DNA of 64,000 nucleotides from the NCBI GenBank assembly GCA_965219875.1, contig CBDCOW010000003.1, positions 1,054,001 through 1,118,000 of the forward strand, read 5' to 3'. The translations under genes were made by a program, and so were the position numbers. Under the pieces are notes generated by a model. The model was not told where the DNA came from and made no database searches. It saw only the letters and a list, made by a program, of their open reading frames with translations. Origin of the DNA: DAOUKH01 sp965219875 (GTDB lineage: Bacteria > Chloroflexota > Dehalococcoidia > SHYB01). Below are positions 1 through 7,369 of this stretch, one piece after another (positions within the stretch are counted from its first letter, which is position 1; each line of letters opens with the position of its first letter).

Positions 1-619
1 GCCGGGTGGGCACTCGGCCCGTCTCCGGGTCCACGCCGTAGAGCCCGGAGGTGAAGAGCAGGTCGCCGACGCGGACCCCCTGCGGGTACGGAGGGCAGAC
101 CTTTTCGAGTCCAGGCACGTGCACCGCGGTAGTGGTCAGGCCGCCTTCCTCCGGCACGATCGCGACGACCTCGACGATGATGCGGTAGTCGTCGTGGTAG
201 CCGTTGTCGGTCATGCGAGCGATGGTCGTCGCCGGCTTCTCGCCGGGGAAGAAGGACTGCATCACCCGCTCGGCGTTGCGGATGTCGCGCCAGTCGGTGA
301 GGTACAGCCGCTGCCGGACGACGTGTTCGAGCGACGAGCCCTGCGATTCCAGGATGTGCGACAGGTTCTGGTAGACCTGCCACGTCTGGGCGTTGATCGG
401 GCCCTCGCGCCCGTCGCCGTGGACGCCCCACGACCGGAGCCCCTCGATCGCGTCCTCGGGGAGATCGGGGAGCTTCCGGATGACCTTGCCTGTCTCCGGG
501 TTCCGGGGCGTCTGCCCCGAGAGAAAGAGAAACTGCCCGGCTCGGGTCCCGGTAGGGGCTGCGCCCAAACTCTCAAGCTCGGCGGGGAACCAGAAGTCTT
601 GACGGTCCAAGATACGCAC
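1..619 (-). CDS. Two-domain RidA/YjgF-family protein (3' end cut by window edge)
   Basis: The minus-strand frame from a GTG at 619 runs open off the left edge (about 206 residues seen). Residues about 20-155 form one RidA/YjgF/YER057c domain: an N-terminal strand with FLSGQTPRNPETG, a central helix with QVYQNLSHILESQG, and the end strand YRIIVEVVAIVPE. From about residue 175 a second domain starts (GVRVGDLLFTSGLYGVDPETG). RidA proteins deaminate reactive enamine/imine intermediates or act as related hydrolases; fused two-domain forms are less well characterised. The GTG start was chosen because no ATG lies upstream in frame near a ribosome site; translation could start a little earlier. The family call is firm, the substrate is unknown. 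Confidence 0.75.
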   Translation of the reverse strand, partial: MRILDRQDFWFPAELESLGAAPTGTRAGQFLFLSGQTPRNPETGKVIRKLPDLPEDAIEGLRSWGVHGDGREGPINAQTWQVYQNLSHILESQGSSLEHVVRQRLYLTDWRDIRNAERVMQSFFPGEKPATTIARMTDNGYHDDYRIIVEVVAIVPEEGGLTTTAVHVPGLEKVCPPYPQGVRVGDLLFTSGLYGVDPETGRVPTR

Positions 620-724
620 CTCGATGTCAGATGACGGCGCGGCCCTCCGGCTCCTCGGCCCAAGGCGGCGTCCGACGGGAGGATAACATACCGGCTCCAG
701 CCTCAGGGCGGGTGGCGCCGCGGA

Positions 725-1591
725 CTAGCGAAGGAACGGCAGGATCACGTCCGCGATGCGCCGGGGCTCGAACTCGATCACCTCGGCGCCGGTGTCCTCC
801 AGCGTCGCCAGCGCGCCGTCGCCGAGCCGCTCCACGACCGCCGCGCCCTGCCTCCCCAGGTGCGCCTCGTCCGCCTTCGCCAGCTCGATCACCAGCGTCG
901 GATTCGGAATGCGCCGCACCGCCTCGCCGAAGTCGAACGAGAAGTTGGCCTCGTAGAGCGGGCCCAGGCCGGCGCGGGCCTGGAGGAAGTCGATGGCGCG
1001 GGCTTCGAGCACCCCCAGCGTCTCGGCTGAAAGCCCCCGCGACGACATCGCGCGTTCGTGCCACCAGATGCCGGTCAGATTGGTGAAGCCCGCGGCCCAG
1101 TCGGCGAGCAGCCCCGCCGCCTCCGATTCGGCTTCCGCGGTGAAGTACCGGTCGACGATGGCGTGGATGGCGGCGTCGCGGGCCTCTTTCGTCACGACGA
1201 TGCTATGCGTCTCGCCGCACAAGACCAGCTTCGCGACGCGGTCGGGCCATCCCGCGGCGAGCGCGGCCCCGATCTTGTTTCCCGTATGCACCCCGAAGAC
1301 GTGCGCCCGCTCGATCCCGACCACGTCGAGGAAGCCGGTAACGCTGCGCGCCAGATCGTGCATCGTCACCGCAGGCGGCAACGGATTGGAGCCGCCCGAC
1401 CCCAGCGTGTCGAGCGCCAAGACCCGGCGCTCCTCGGCCAGCAGGGGCATGAGACCCGCGTAGACTCGCGACGACCGGGGGCTGGCGTGGAGCAGCACGA
1501 GCGGCGTGGTGTCCCCACCGCCTTCCTCGGCGTAGTGCATCTCTCCCATCGGTGTCGCCGCGTAGGCGTGCTTCAACGGCGTGCTCCTCAA
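725..1591 (-). CDS. Alpha/beta-hydrolase-fold protein with atypical catalytic residues
   Basis: A 288-residue alpha/beta-hydrolase fold protein. The oxyanion region is LLHASPRSSR and strand 5 is followed by the elbow GVHTG, so His replaces the usual Ser/Asp/Cys nucleophile. Near the C-terminus, where the catalytic His normally sits, I read TGAEVIEFEP with no His. The fold is therefore clear but ordinary esterase chemistry is doubtful. It is paralogous to the protein at 6514-7365 (both have the PRSSR and HTG motifs and the same spacing, and both start with a short strand pair of the type GxMHY/GxIHY). No signal peptide is visible. It stands alone on the minus strand between the RidA gene and the repeat protein. 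Confidence 0.8.
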   Translation of the reverse strand: MRSTPLKHAYAATPMGEMHYAEEGGGDTTPLVLLHASPRSSRVYAGLMPLLAEERRVLALDTLGSGGSNPLPPAVTMHDLARSVTGFLDVVGIERAHVFGVHTGNKIGAALAAGWPDRVAKLVLCGETHSIVVTKEARDAAIHAIVDRYFTAEAESEAAGLLADWAAGFTNLTGIWWHERAMSSRGLSAETLGVLEARAIDFLQARAGLGPLYEANFSFDFGEAVRRIPNPTLVIELAKADEAHLGRQGAAVVERLGDGALATLEDTGAEVIEFEPRRIADVILPFLR

Positions 1592-1638
1592 CCGGCCGCC
1601 TCAACTGCTTTGGCGGAATGTCCCGTGCCGCGACGATG

Positions 1639-1962
1639 CTACGAAGTTGGGATTAGGCTTCTGACGCGCTGTCCGCCGATAGCGACTACGCCCTCTGCGT
1701 TCAGGCCGCCGATCGCGACAACCCCGATCGCGTTGATTCCGCCAATCGCGACGACGCCCATCGCGTTGACCCCGCCGATCGCAACCAGTCCCATGGCATT
1801 CACGGGGGAGAACGTCACCAACCCCATCGCGTTGACCACGCTGAGCGCGACAAGACCGACCGCGTTGAAGGTACTCGCTGCCACGGCTCCGACCGCGTTG
1901 GTGCCCACCGCGACAATCCCAATCGCATTCTTGCCCCTGACGACTAAGTCCTGCGTTTGCAT
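1639..1962 (-). CDS. Small protein built of 11-residue NA-x-G-x-V-A-I-G-G repeats
   Basis: A 107-residue protein. After an N-terminal segment MQTQDLVVRGKNAIG it consists of about eight imperfect repeats of roughly 11 residues with the consensus NAxGxVAIGGv. The DNA repeats with a period near 33 bases. The Gly and small hydrophobic spacing suggests a stacked beta-solenoid or a membrane/surface-associated assembly, but I do not recognise a named family. There is no signal peptide and no cysteine. The start ATG at 1962 opens the first repeat region directly. The regular in-frame repeats and the lack of stops support a real gene; the function is unknown. Confidence 0.6.
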   Translation of the reverse strand: MQTQDLVVRGKNAIGIVAVGTNAVGAVAASTFNAVGLVALSVVNAMGLVTFSPVNAMGLVAIGGVNAMGVVAIGGINAIGVVAIGGLNAEGVVAIGGQRVRSLIPTS

Positions 1963-2056
1963 GGTCCCTCCATGGCGCTAGCGGCCAATCTTATGCGAGG
2001 CCCGGCGACCCAGGCCGGGCGCAATGGTAGCACCTCGGGCCACGATCGAGCAGCTG

Positions 2057-2737
2057 CTATAGCCCCAAGATGCTCCGCACTTCGGTCACGCGGTCAATGA
2101 CGTGGTCCGGGGGCCGCAGACCCGCCGGGTAATCCCGGCGCCGCCTGATCCAGGCGGCCTGCATGCCGAAGCGTTTGGCCCCGTCGACGTCGGCCGTTGG
2201 GTTGTCGCCAACAAACAGGGCTCGTTCCGGAGCCGTGAGTCCGGCCGCTCGGAGCGCATCCCGGAATATCCTCTGGTCGGGTTTCTCATAGCCGGCCTCT
2301 TCGGAGACGATGATGAACGGCGCGAGCCGGTCGAGGCCCGCCCCCCTGCATTTGCCGCGCTGCCGACTCGTATCGCCATTCGTGACAATGCCCCAGGGCA
2401 TCCCACGCTCGGTGAGTTCAGCGAGCATGGCGTTGACCTCCGCATCCGGCCTCGCGAGGTGGTCCATCGCCGAGCCGTACCACGCCGCCACCGATTCGTC
2501 ATCCAAGCCGGTGTTGGGCCACTCGTTGAGCCATCGCCTGCGCGTCGCTTGGCGGGCTCCGTAGCCGTCCTCGTCCCAGAGGACCATCAACTCGACCGCC
2601 TCGTTCCGCGTCACGGAATGCCCGGCGGCGAGGTACTCGTCGTAGAAGGCCTCCGCCACACTCTGGAACAAGGCCTCCCTATCGAGGAGGGTGTTGTCGA
2701 GGTCGAAGATCACGGCTTCGACCGGGGTCGCGTCCAA
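2057..2737 (-). CDS. HAD-superfamily hydrolase (phosphatase)
   Basis: A 226-residue HAD hydrolase. Motif I is IFDLDNTLLD near residue 10 (the nucleophile Asp and the acid/base Asp), motif II is GIVTNGD, motif III Lys is in GYEKPDQRIF, and motif IV is VGDNPTADVDGAKRFGM. The helical cap between motifs I and II places it in the subfamily I group together with haloacid dehalogenases, phosphoglycolate phosphatases and YjjG-type nucleotidases. It probably dephosphorylates a small metabolite. The annotated start is a TTG at 2737, 9 residues before motif I, so the true start could differ slightly. It is followed at 30 bp by the permease gene on the same strand upstream. Confidence 0.85.
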   Translation of the reverse strand: MDATPVEAVIFDLDNTLLDREALFQSVAEAFYDEYLAAGHSVTRNEAVELMVLWDEDGYGARQATRRRWLNEWPNTGLDDESVAAWYGSAMDHLARPDAEVNAMLAELTERGMPWGIVTNGDTSRQRGKCRGAGLDRLAPFIIVSEEAGYEKPDQRIFRDALRAAGLTAPERALFVGDNPTADVDGAKRFGMQAAWIRRRRDYPAGLRPPDHVIDRVTEVRSILGL

Positions 2738-2766
2738 CGTCGGCTTCAGTCCTTTCGCCGCGGCGC

Positions 2767-4539
2767 TTACCGCGTCCCCGGTGGGGCGACGCTGACCGTG
2801 ATGATTTCGGTCCCGTGGAACTGTTGGTGCCGCACCGACGAGGCGTAGCGCCGTAGCAGCCGGAGTGAGATTTCGTGCTCCATCGGTGTCTCTTCGTCGT
2901 GCTGCTGCAGCTGCCGGATCCGGTCTTCCAGGTTCCCCTCTTCGCTGTCTCCGCCGATGAACTCCATCTCAGCCACCGGGCCCTCGCTCGCCGCCAGCAC
3001 GATCAGCCGCCGTCCCCCCTCCTCGTCGGCCTCCTCTTCCTCCTCTGCATCGAGGTCGAGACTCAAGTCCAGCGGGGCTAGCGTCAAGAGCGTCTCTTCG
3101 GCGACCGCGCTCAGCCGGTCCTTCATCGCGGAGTCCCAGCCCCTGCTGAGGGCGAACTCCTCGACGAAAGCGTTGAGGTCCGGCAAGACGCTGCTGTCCA
3201 GCCGCGACTCGAAACGCATGCGGCGGGGCTGGGAAAGCTCCAGGAAGAGAATCATCGCGATCACGGCGATTCCCCCAGTCGTGATGCCGCTCTGGAGCAG
3301 GCCCTGCCATACCGCACCGAGGCTTGGCAGAGTGAACAGTTTGAACTGGAACGCCGCGCCGATCCAGAAAGCGACGCCCGCGGCGACGACCTTCTGCTTG
3401 TTCTGCTCGGTGTTAACAACCGTCTGCATTCCTGCCACCATGAGCGTTCCCGTCACCAGGATCAGGTAGCCGGTCATGACCGGCCCCGGAATGGTGCTGA
3501 GCAGTCCCGACACCTTCGGCACAAACGCCAGCGCGATGAAGATCGTTCCGATAATGTAGCCGACCCGCCGGGAGGCGACCCCGGTGATTTGCGTGAACGA
3601 AACAATCCCCGGATTGATCGCGGTCGGGACCGCGCCCGCGACGCCGGCAAAGAGGTTGGCGGCGCCGGACCCCGAGATCGCGCCTTGCACCTCACGAAAG
3701 TCGACCGCCCGGTCCTCACGCCGCGCCACCCGCTGGAGCGCGATAGCCTCGCCGTTGGCCTGAATGGAGTTGATCACGCCGAGGAACAAGAAGGCGGGGA
3801 GCAGCGTCCAGAAAGCGGTGCTGAAGTCGAGGGCTAGCCCCGGCGATTCGTTGGGCAGGCCAATCCAGGGGGCGTCGATCACCCGCTGGGCGTCGTAGAT
3901 GCCGAAGGCCGCCGCGACGCCACAGCCAGCGACGATGCCGATCACCGGCGCCCAGAGGCGCCACACCGGCGAGCCGCGAAGGGTGAGGGCGCCGACGATG
4001 ACCAGCGTCGTCAGCGCGGTCAAGGGCGCCGCCGTCGGCTCCTCCAGCGACGCCTCGTCCAAGAGACCGAATACGACGGAGGCCAGGGTGATCGAGAGGA
4101 TCATCATCACCGTTCCGCCGACAGTCGGGGTGACGATGCGCCGCAAGATGAACAGCCACCGGGAAATGATGAGTTGGACGATTGCGGCGGCCAGGATCAG
4201 GGTGGTCAGCGTCGCCGGCCCTCCGTCCACCAGCGCCGTGATACAGAACGGGATGGAGAACGCGGCGGTGAAGAATGGGAGAACGGTGGCGGCCCCAATC
4301 GGTCCCAGCCGGCGGACCTGCACCAAGGTAGCCGCGCCGACGACGAGCAGCGAGGCGAAGACCATCCACACCAGGTAGGACTCGCCCCTCCCCGATGCGT
4401 TGGCGACGATCACGGGTGTGATCAGCAGGGTGGCGGAGGCGATGAGGCTGAACTGCAGGCCCAGCCCCAAGGAGAGGAGCCAAGGCGCGTTCTCGTTCGC
4501 CTCGTACCGGGGATTCTCAGAAGCCGGCGCAGCGGTCAC
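2767..4539 (-). CDS. NCS2/xanthine-uracil-type permease with C-terminal cytoplasmic ATPase-like domain
   Basis: A 590-residue membrane protein starting at a GTG. Residues about 20-440 hold 12 or more hydrophobic segments in the arrangement of nucleobase:cation symporter-2 permeases (VRRLGPIGAATVLPFF; FREVQGAISGSGAANLFAGVAGAVPTA is typical of the family's substrate-site half-helices). Residues about 455-590 are soluble. They begin with a helix AVAEETLLTL that resembles the N-box of RsbW-type anti-sigma/GHKL ATPases, then a poly-acidic insert, then a LRLLRRYASSV helix. The ATPase-like domain looks degenerate (no clear G boxes). Uptake of a purine/pyrimidine or another organic anion is likely; the role of the tail is unknown. 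Confidence 0.75.
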   Translation of the reverse strand: MTAAPASENPRYEANENAPWLLSLGLGLQFSLIASATLLITPVIVANASGRGESYLVWMVFASLLVVGAATLVQVRRLGPIGAATVLPFFTAAFSIPFCITALVDGGPATLTTLILAAAIVQLIISRWLFILRRIVTPTVGGTVMMILSITLASVVFGLLDEASLEEPTAAPLTALTTLVIVGALTLRGSPVWRLWAPVIGIVAGCGVAAAFGIYDAQRVIDAPWIGLPNESPGLALDFSTAFWTLLPAFLFLGVINSIQANGEAIALQRVARREDRAVDFREVQGAISGSGAANLFAGVAGAVPTAINPGIVSFTQITGVASRRVGYIIGTIFIALAFVPKVSGLLSTIPGPVMTGYLILVTGTLMVAGMQTVVNTEQNKQKVVAAGVAFWIGAAFQFKLFTLPSLGAVWQGLLQSGITTGGIAVIAMILFLELSQPRRMRFESRLDSSVLPDLNAFVEEFALSRGWDSAMKDRLSAVAEETLLTLAPLDLSLDLDAEEEEEADEEGGRRLIVLAASEGPVAEMEFIGGDSEEGNLEDRIRQLQQHDEETPMEHEISLRLLRRYASSVRHQQFHGTEIITVSVAPPGTR

Positions 4540-4554
4540 GATGGCCTCCCGAAG

Positions 4555-4772
4555 GCACGCCGCCGATTATACTGTCCCCGCCATGGCCGACGCGCTTGGC
4601 CGTCGATGAATGCGACAGTGTGCAAAAAAACACCCGCCCAGGGACATGGCCGAAACCACGATCCAGCGGGCGGGGAGGAAGTCAACTCACCCTAGCATTC
4701 GAGGAGCGCTGCGGCAAGATCACTCCTCGGGGTACGCCGCCGATTATACTGTCCCCGCCATGGCCGACGCGC
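4555..4772. repeat. Duplicated 39-bp start/promoter segment (4557-4595 and 4734-4772)
   Basis: An identical segment of about 39 bp occurs twice, 177 bp apart, each copy holding GATTATACTGTCCCCGCCAT and the first codons of the dehalogenase gene. The first copy is followed by a stop after a few codons, the second by the real gene. The core reads TATACT on the plus strand and TATAAT on the minus strand, so copy 1 can serve the leftward permease gene and copy 2 the rightward gene. It appears to be a short duplication within the divergent intergenic region. Confidence 0.8.
4745..4750 (+). promoter_or_regulatory. Putative -10 box (TATACT) giving a near-leaderless transcript
   Basis: TATACT ends 9 bases before the ATG at 4760, so a transcript from it would start within a few bases of the start codon. 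No Shine-Dalgarno sequence lies in front of the ATG, which fits leaderless translation. I see no good -35 hexamer. Confidence 0.4.
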
Positions 4773-5671
4773 CGCCCGACGCGATCTCCGCCGACTTCCC
4801 GTTCGAGTCCCGTTATGCGGCCGTCGACGGAGTGCGCCTGCACTACGTCGATGAAGGTTCGGGGCCGCCGGTGCTCTTCCTCCACGGCAGTCCGACGTGG
4901 TCGTACATCTGGCGCAACGTCATCCCGCACCTCTCCTCCCGCTTCCGCTGCGTGGCCCTTGACCTAGCCGGGATGGGGATGTCGGAGAAGCCCGATATCG
5001 AGTACCGGTTCTTCGACCACGCCCGCTACGTCGAAGGCTTCATCGCCTCCCTCGGCCTGCGCGATCTCGTCCTGGTCATGCACGACTGGGGCTCCAAGCT
5101 CGGCTTCCACTACGCGCGGCGGCACGAGCCCAACGTGCGGGCCGCGGCGCTGCTCGGCTCGATGTTTATGCCCATAGCCTCGTGGAACGACATCCCCGAC
5201 GACTTCCGCGAGACCCTGCGGGCGTGGCGCGGCGACGCCGGTTGGGAGATGATCGTCCAGCGCAACGTCTTCTTCGAGAATGTCCTGCCGTCGGGAGTCG
5301 TGCGGACGCTGACCGAAGAAGAGCTTCGCCGCTATCGCGCCCCCTACGCCGACGAAGCGGCGCGGCGGGTCTTGTGGCAATGGCCCCGCGAGATACCCAT
5401 CGAGGGCGAACCCGCCGACACCGCGGCCGCCATGACCGCGGTCAACGACTGGCTCCACGCAACCCGTACCCCCATGCTGCTGTTCCACGCGACGCCGGGC
5501 GGGCTGGGTCAAGCTCCGATGGTCGAATGGCTGCGGTCGAACGTGGCGAACATCGAGACGGTGCACCTCGGCGAAGGGGTGCACTTCCTCCAAGAGGACC
5601 ACCCTCACCGCATCGGACGCGAGTTCTCCCGCTGGCTCGCCGCCCTCGACCTTTCGCCCAACGGCCCCTAA
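4760..5671 (+). CDS. Haloalkane-dehalogenase-like alpha/beta hydrolase
   Basis: A 303-residue alpha/beta hydrolase. It has FLHGSPTWSYIWRNVIPHL near residue 40, DLAGMGMSEKP, the nucleophile elbow VMHDWGSKLGFHYA (Asp nucleophile followed by the halide-binding Trp) and the final LGEGVHFLQEDHP with the catalytic His. These match haloalkane dehalogenases. The usual halide-stabilising Asn of HGNP is Ser here (HGSP), so dehalogenase activity is likely but not certain; related epoxide hydrolases and luciferases share the Asp nucleophile. The ATG at 4760 lies in the second copy of the duplicated segment; 50 more codons are open upstream but have no start support. The enoyl-CoA hydratase gene follows 39 bp downstream. 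Confidence 0.8.
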   Translation: MADAPPDAISADFPFESRYAAVDGVRLHYVDEGSGPPVLFLHGSPTWSYIWRNVIPHLSSRFRCVALDLAGMGMSEKPDIEYRFFDHARYVEGFIASLGLRDLVLVMHDWGSKLGFHYARRHEPNVRAAALLGSMFMPIASWNDIPDDFRETLRAWRGDAGWEMIVQRNVFFENVLPSGVVRTLTEEELRRYRAPYADEAARRVLWQWPREIPIEGEPADTAAAMTAVNDWLHATRTPMLLFHATPGGLGQAPMVEWLRSNVANIETVHLGEGVHFLQEDHPHRIGREFSRWLAALDLSPNGP

Positions 5672-5710
5672 GCTAGAGCGGGCCGCGCCCTCACCCAACA
5701 TGGAGGCATG

Positions 5711-6517
5711 ATGAGCTACGAGACCGTCCTTCTCGAAAAGACCGATCACCTGGCGACGCTGACCCTCAACCGGCCCGGCCGGCTCAACGCGCTCAACGAC
5801 ACCATGTTCGAAGAGCTGATCGACGCCCTCGACAACGTGGCCAAGGACGACGACGTGCGTGCCATGATCCTGACCGGGGCCGGCCGCGCCTTCTGCGCCT
5901 CGGCGGACGTGAAGGAAGAGCCCCAGGGCGGCGACCGCTTCTTCAGCAAGAAGACCTTCTCCGAAATCTACGAGCACATCCGCAAGTACCCGCAGCAGGT
6001 CACCCTCGGCATCCACCACATGCCCAAGCCCACCATCGCGGCGGTGAATGGGCTGGCCATCGGCGACGGCTTCGACTTCGTCCTCGCCTGCGACATCCGC
6101 ATCGGCTGCGAGCACACGCGGTTCATGAACGCCTTTCTCCAGATGGGCCTGATTTCCAATACGGGGACGTCGTGGTTCCTGCCCCGCACCGTCGGCATCA
6201 ACAAGGCGTTCGAGCTCCTCTACACCGCCGACTGGCTGGAGGCGGAGGATGCCCTCAACGCCGGCGTGCTCAACCGCCTGGTCCCCGCCGACAAGCTCTT
6301 GGAGGAGGCGACAGCGCTGGCCCGCCGCATCCTCGAACGCCCGCCCGTCCCGAACAAGCTCATCAAGCCGCTCGTCTTTCGGGGGCTCAACGAGAGCCTC
6401 GACGCGCATCTCCTCAGCGCGGCGGAGGTCGAGGTGCTGACCCTGTCGACGGAGGACCACAAGGAGGCCCTGGGGGCCTTCCTGAACAAGCGCCAGCCGA
6501 AGTTCCGGGGCCGCTAG
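5711..6517 (+). CDS. Enoyl-CoA hydratase/isomerase family protein
   Basis: A 268-residue crotonase-fold protein. It shows the N-terminal strand pair ATLTLNRPGRLNALND, the first oxyanion-hole segment GRAFCASADVKE, and the second KPTIAAVNGLAIGDGFDFVLACDIRIG. At the second catalytic Glu position (E. coli FadB-type ...GLIPxxG) I read QMGLISNTGTSWFLPR, so the usual acidic residue is not obvious and hydratase activity is not proven. GGAGG at 5702-5706 fits the ATG at 5711 better than the ATG one codon upstream. Its TAG stop overlaps the stop of the convergent hydrolase gene in a shared CTAG. Confidence 0.85.
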   Translation: MSYETVLLEKTDHLATLTLNRPGRLNALNDTMFEELIDALDNVAKDDDVRAMILTGAGRAFCASADVKEEPQGGDRFFSKKTFSEIYEHIRKYPQQVTLGIHHMPKPTIAAVNGLAIGDGFDFVLACDIRIGCEHTRFMNAFLQMGLISNTGTSWFLPRTVGINKAFELLYTADWLEAEDALNAGVLNRLVPADKLLEEATALARRILERPPVPNKLIKPLVFRGLNESLDAHLLSAAEVEVLTLSTEDHKEALGAFLNKRQPKFRGR

Positions 6518-7365
6518 CCGGCGCGGATGAAGCCGGAGATCGTCTCCGCCAGGTCGGCGGCGAGCCACTCCGCGGCGTTGTGGTCGCTCTGCGGCATCTC
6601 CAACACCGAGCAGTCGGGAAGGTAGTCCTTCGCGATGGCGGCCCGCTTGCAGAAGACGGGCTCGGTGTGGCTATCGACCTGGACGAAGAGCATCGGCGCC
6701 TTGATGAGGGACAGGCGCGACTGCCAGTCGTAGGTGAAGACGACCTCGTAGATACGGGGCGCGTTCTCCCCGATCTGCGCGATGTCGAGCATAGCCAGAC
6801 GCAGGAACTCCCGCTCCTCGTCCGATAGGTCCGGCGAGGGCGTGACGCCGGTGTTGAACCACTTGTTCATCACCTGGCTGTAGGCCCAGGCCCACTGCCG
6901 CTGAAAGTGCGAGCCGTCCGGTGCCGCCTCGACGAGCTTGCGCGTCTTGGGGACGGCCCAGTTGAACGCCGTCTCCCGCTCCTCGCCCCGCTCGGTGAAC
7001 GTGTAGCCCATGACCACGAGGCGCCGCATCCGGTCGGGCCACGAGGCCGCGACCTCGCCCGCCACCAGCGAGCCGGTATGGCAGCCGAAGAAGTCGCTGG
7101 ACTCGAGGCCGAGCGCGTCCATGACGTGGACCACGTTCCGCGCCAGGTCTTGGAGATCGAATGCCTCCGCCGGCAGCGGGCCCGAGCTCCCGGACCCCAG
7201 CATGTCGAGGGCAAAGACGCGATGATGCTCGGCAAGCAAGGGAGTCATCGCAAGGAACTCGCGCGAAGAGCGCGGGTTCTGATGCAACAAGATCAGCGGT
7301 TCGCCGTCGCCGGCGGTGATGTAGTGAATCTGTCCCTCGGGGGTGCTGGCGTAGCCATGTTCCAT
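6514..7365 (-). CDS. Alpha/beta hydrolase with His at the nucleophile elbow
   Basis: A 283-residue alpha/beta-hydrolase fold protein. It has LILLHQNPRSSREF, ALDMLGSGSSGPL and the elbow FFGCHTGSLVAGEVAASWPDR, in which His occupies the nucleophile position of G-x-Nuc-x-G. A C-terminal His is kept (QSDHNAAEW). It is paralogous to the protein at 725-1591. The ATG at 7365 was chosen because a further-upstream ATG would overlap the preceding gene by about 60 bp; at 7365 the gap to the mono-oxygenase stop is 4 bp. It is the last gene of the five-gene minus-strand operon starting at 11715, so it probably acts late in the same degradative route. Confidence 0.8.
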   Translation of the reverse strand: MEHGYASTPEGQIHYITAGDGEPLILLHQNPRSSREFLAMTPLLAEHHRVFALDMLGSGSSGPLPAEAFDLQDLARNVVHVMDALGLESSDFFGCHTGSLVAGEVAASWPDRMRRLVVMGYTFTERGEERETAFNWAVPKTRKLVEAAPDGSHFQRQWAWAYSQVMNKWFNTGVTPSPDLSDEEREFLRLAMLDIAQIGENAPRIYEVVFTYDWQSRLSLIKAPMLFVQVDSHTEPVFCKRAAIAKDYLPDCSVLEMPQSDHNAAEWLAADLAETISGFIRAG

Positions 7366-7369
7366 CGTG

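Noticed and set aside
4964..6568. 534-residue minus-strand frame opposite the dehalogenase and hydratase genes
   Set aside because: It is a shadow of two genes with clear family motifs; its composition is Arg/Gly/Val-rich with no domain.
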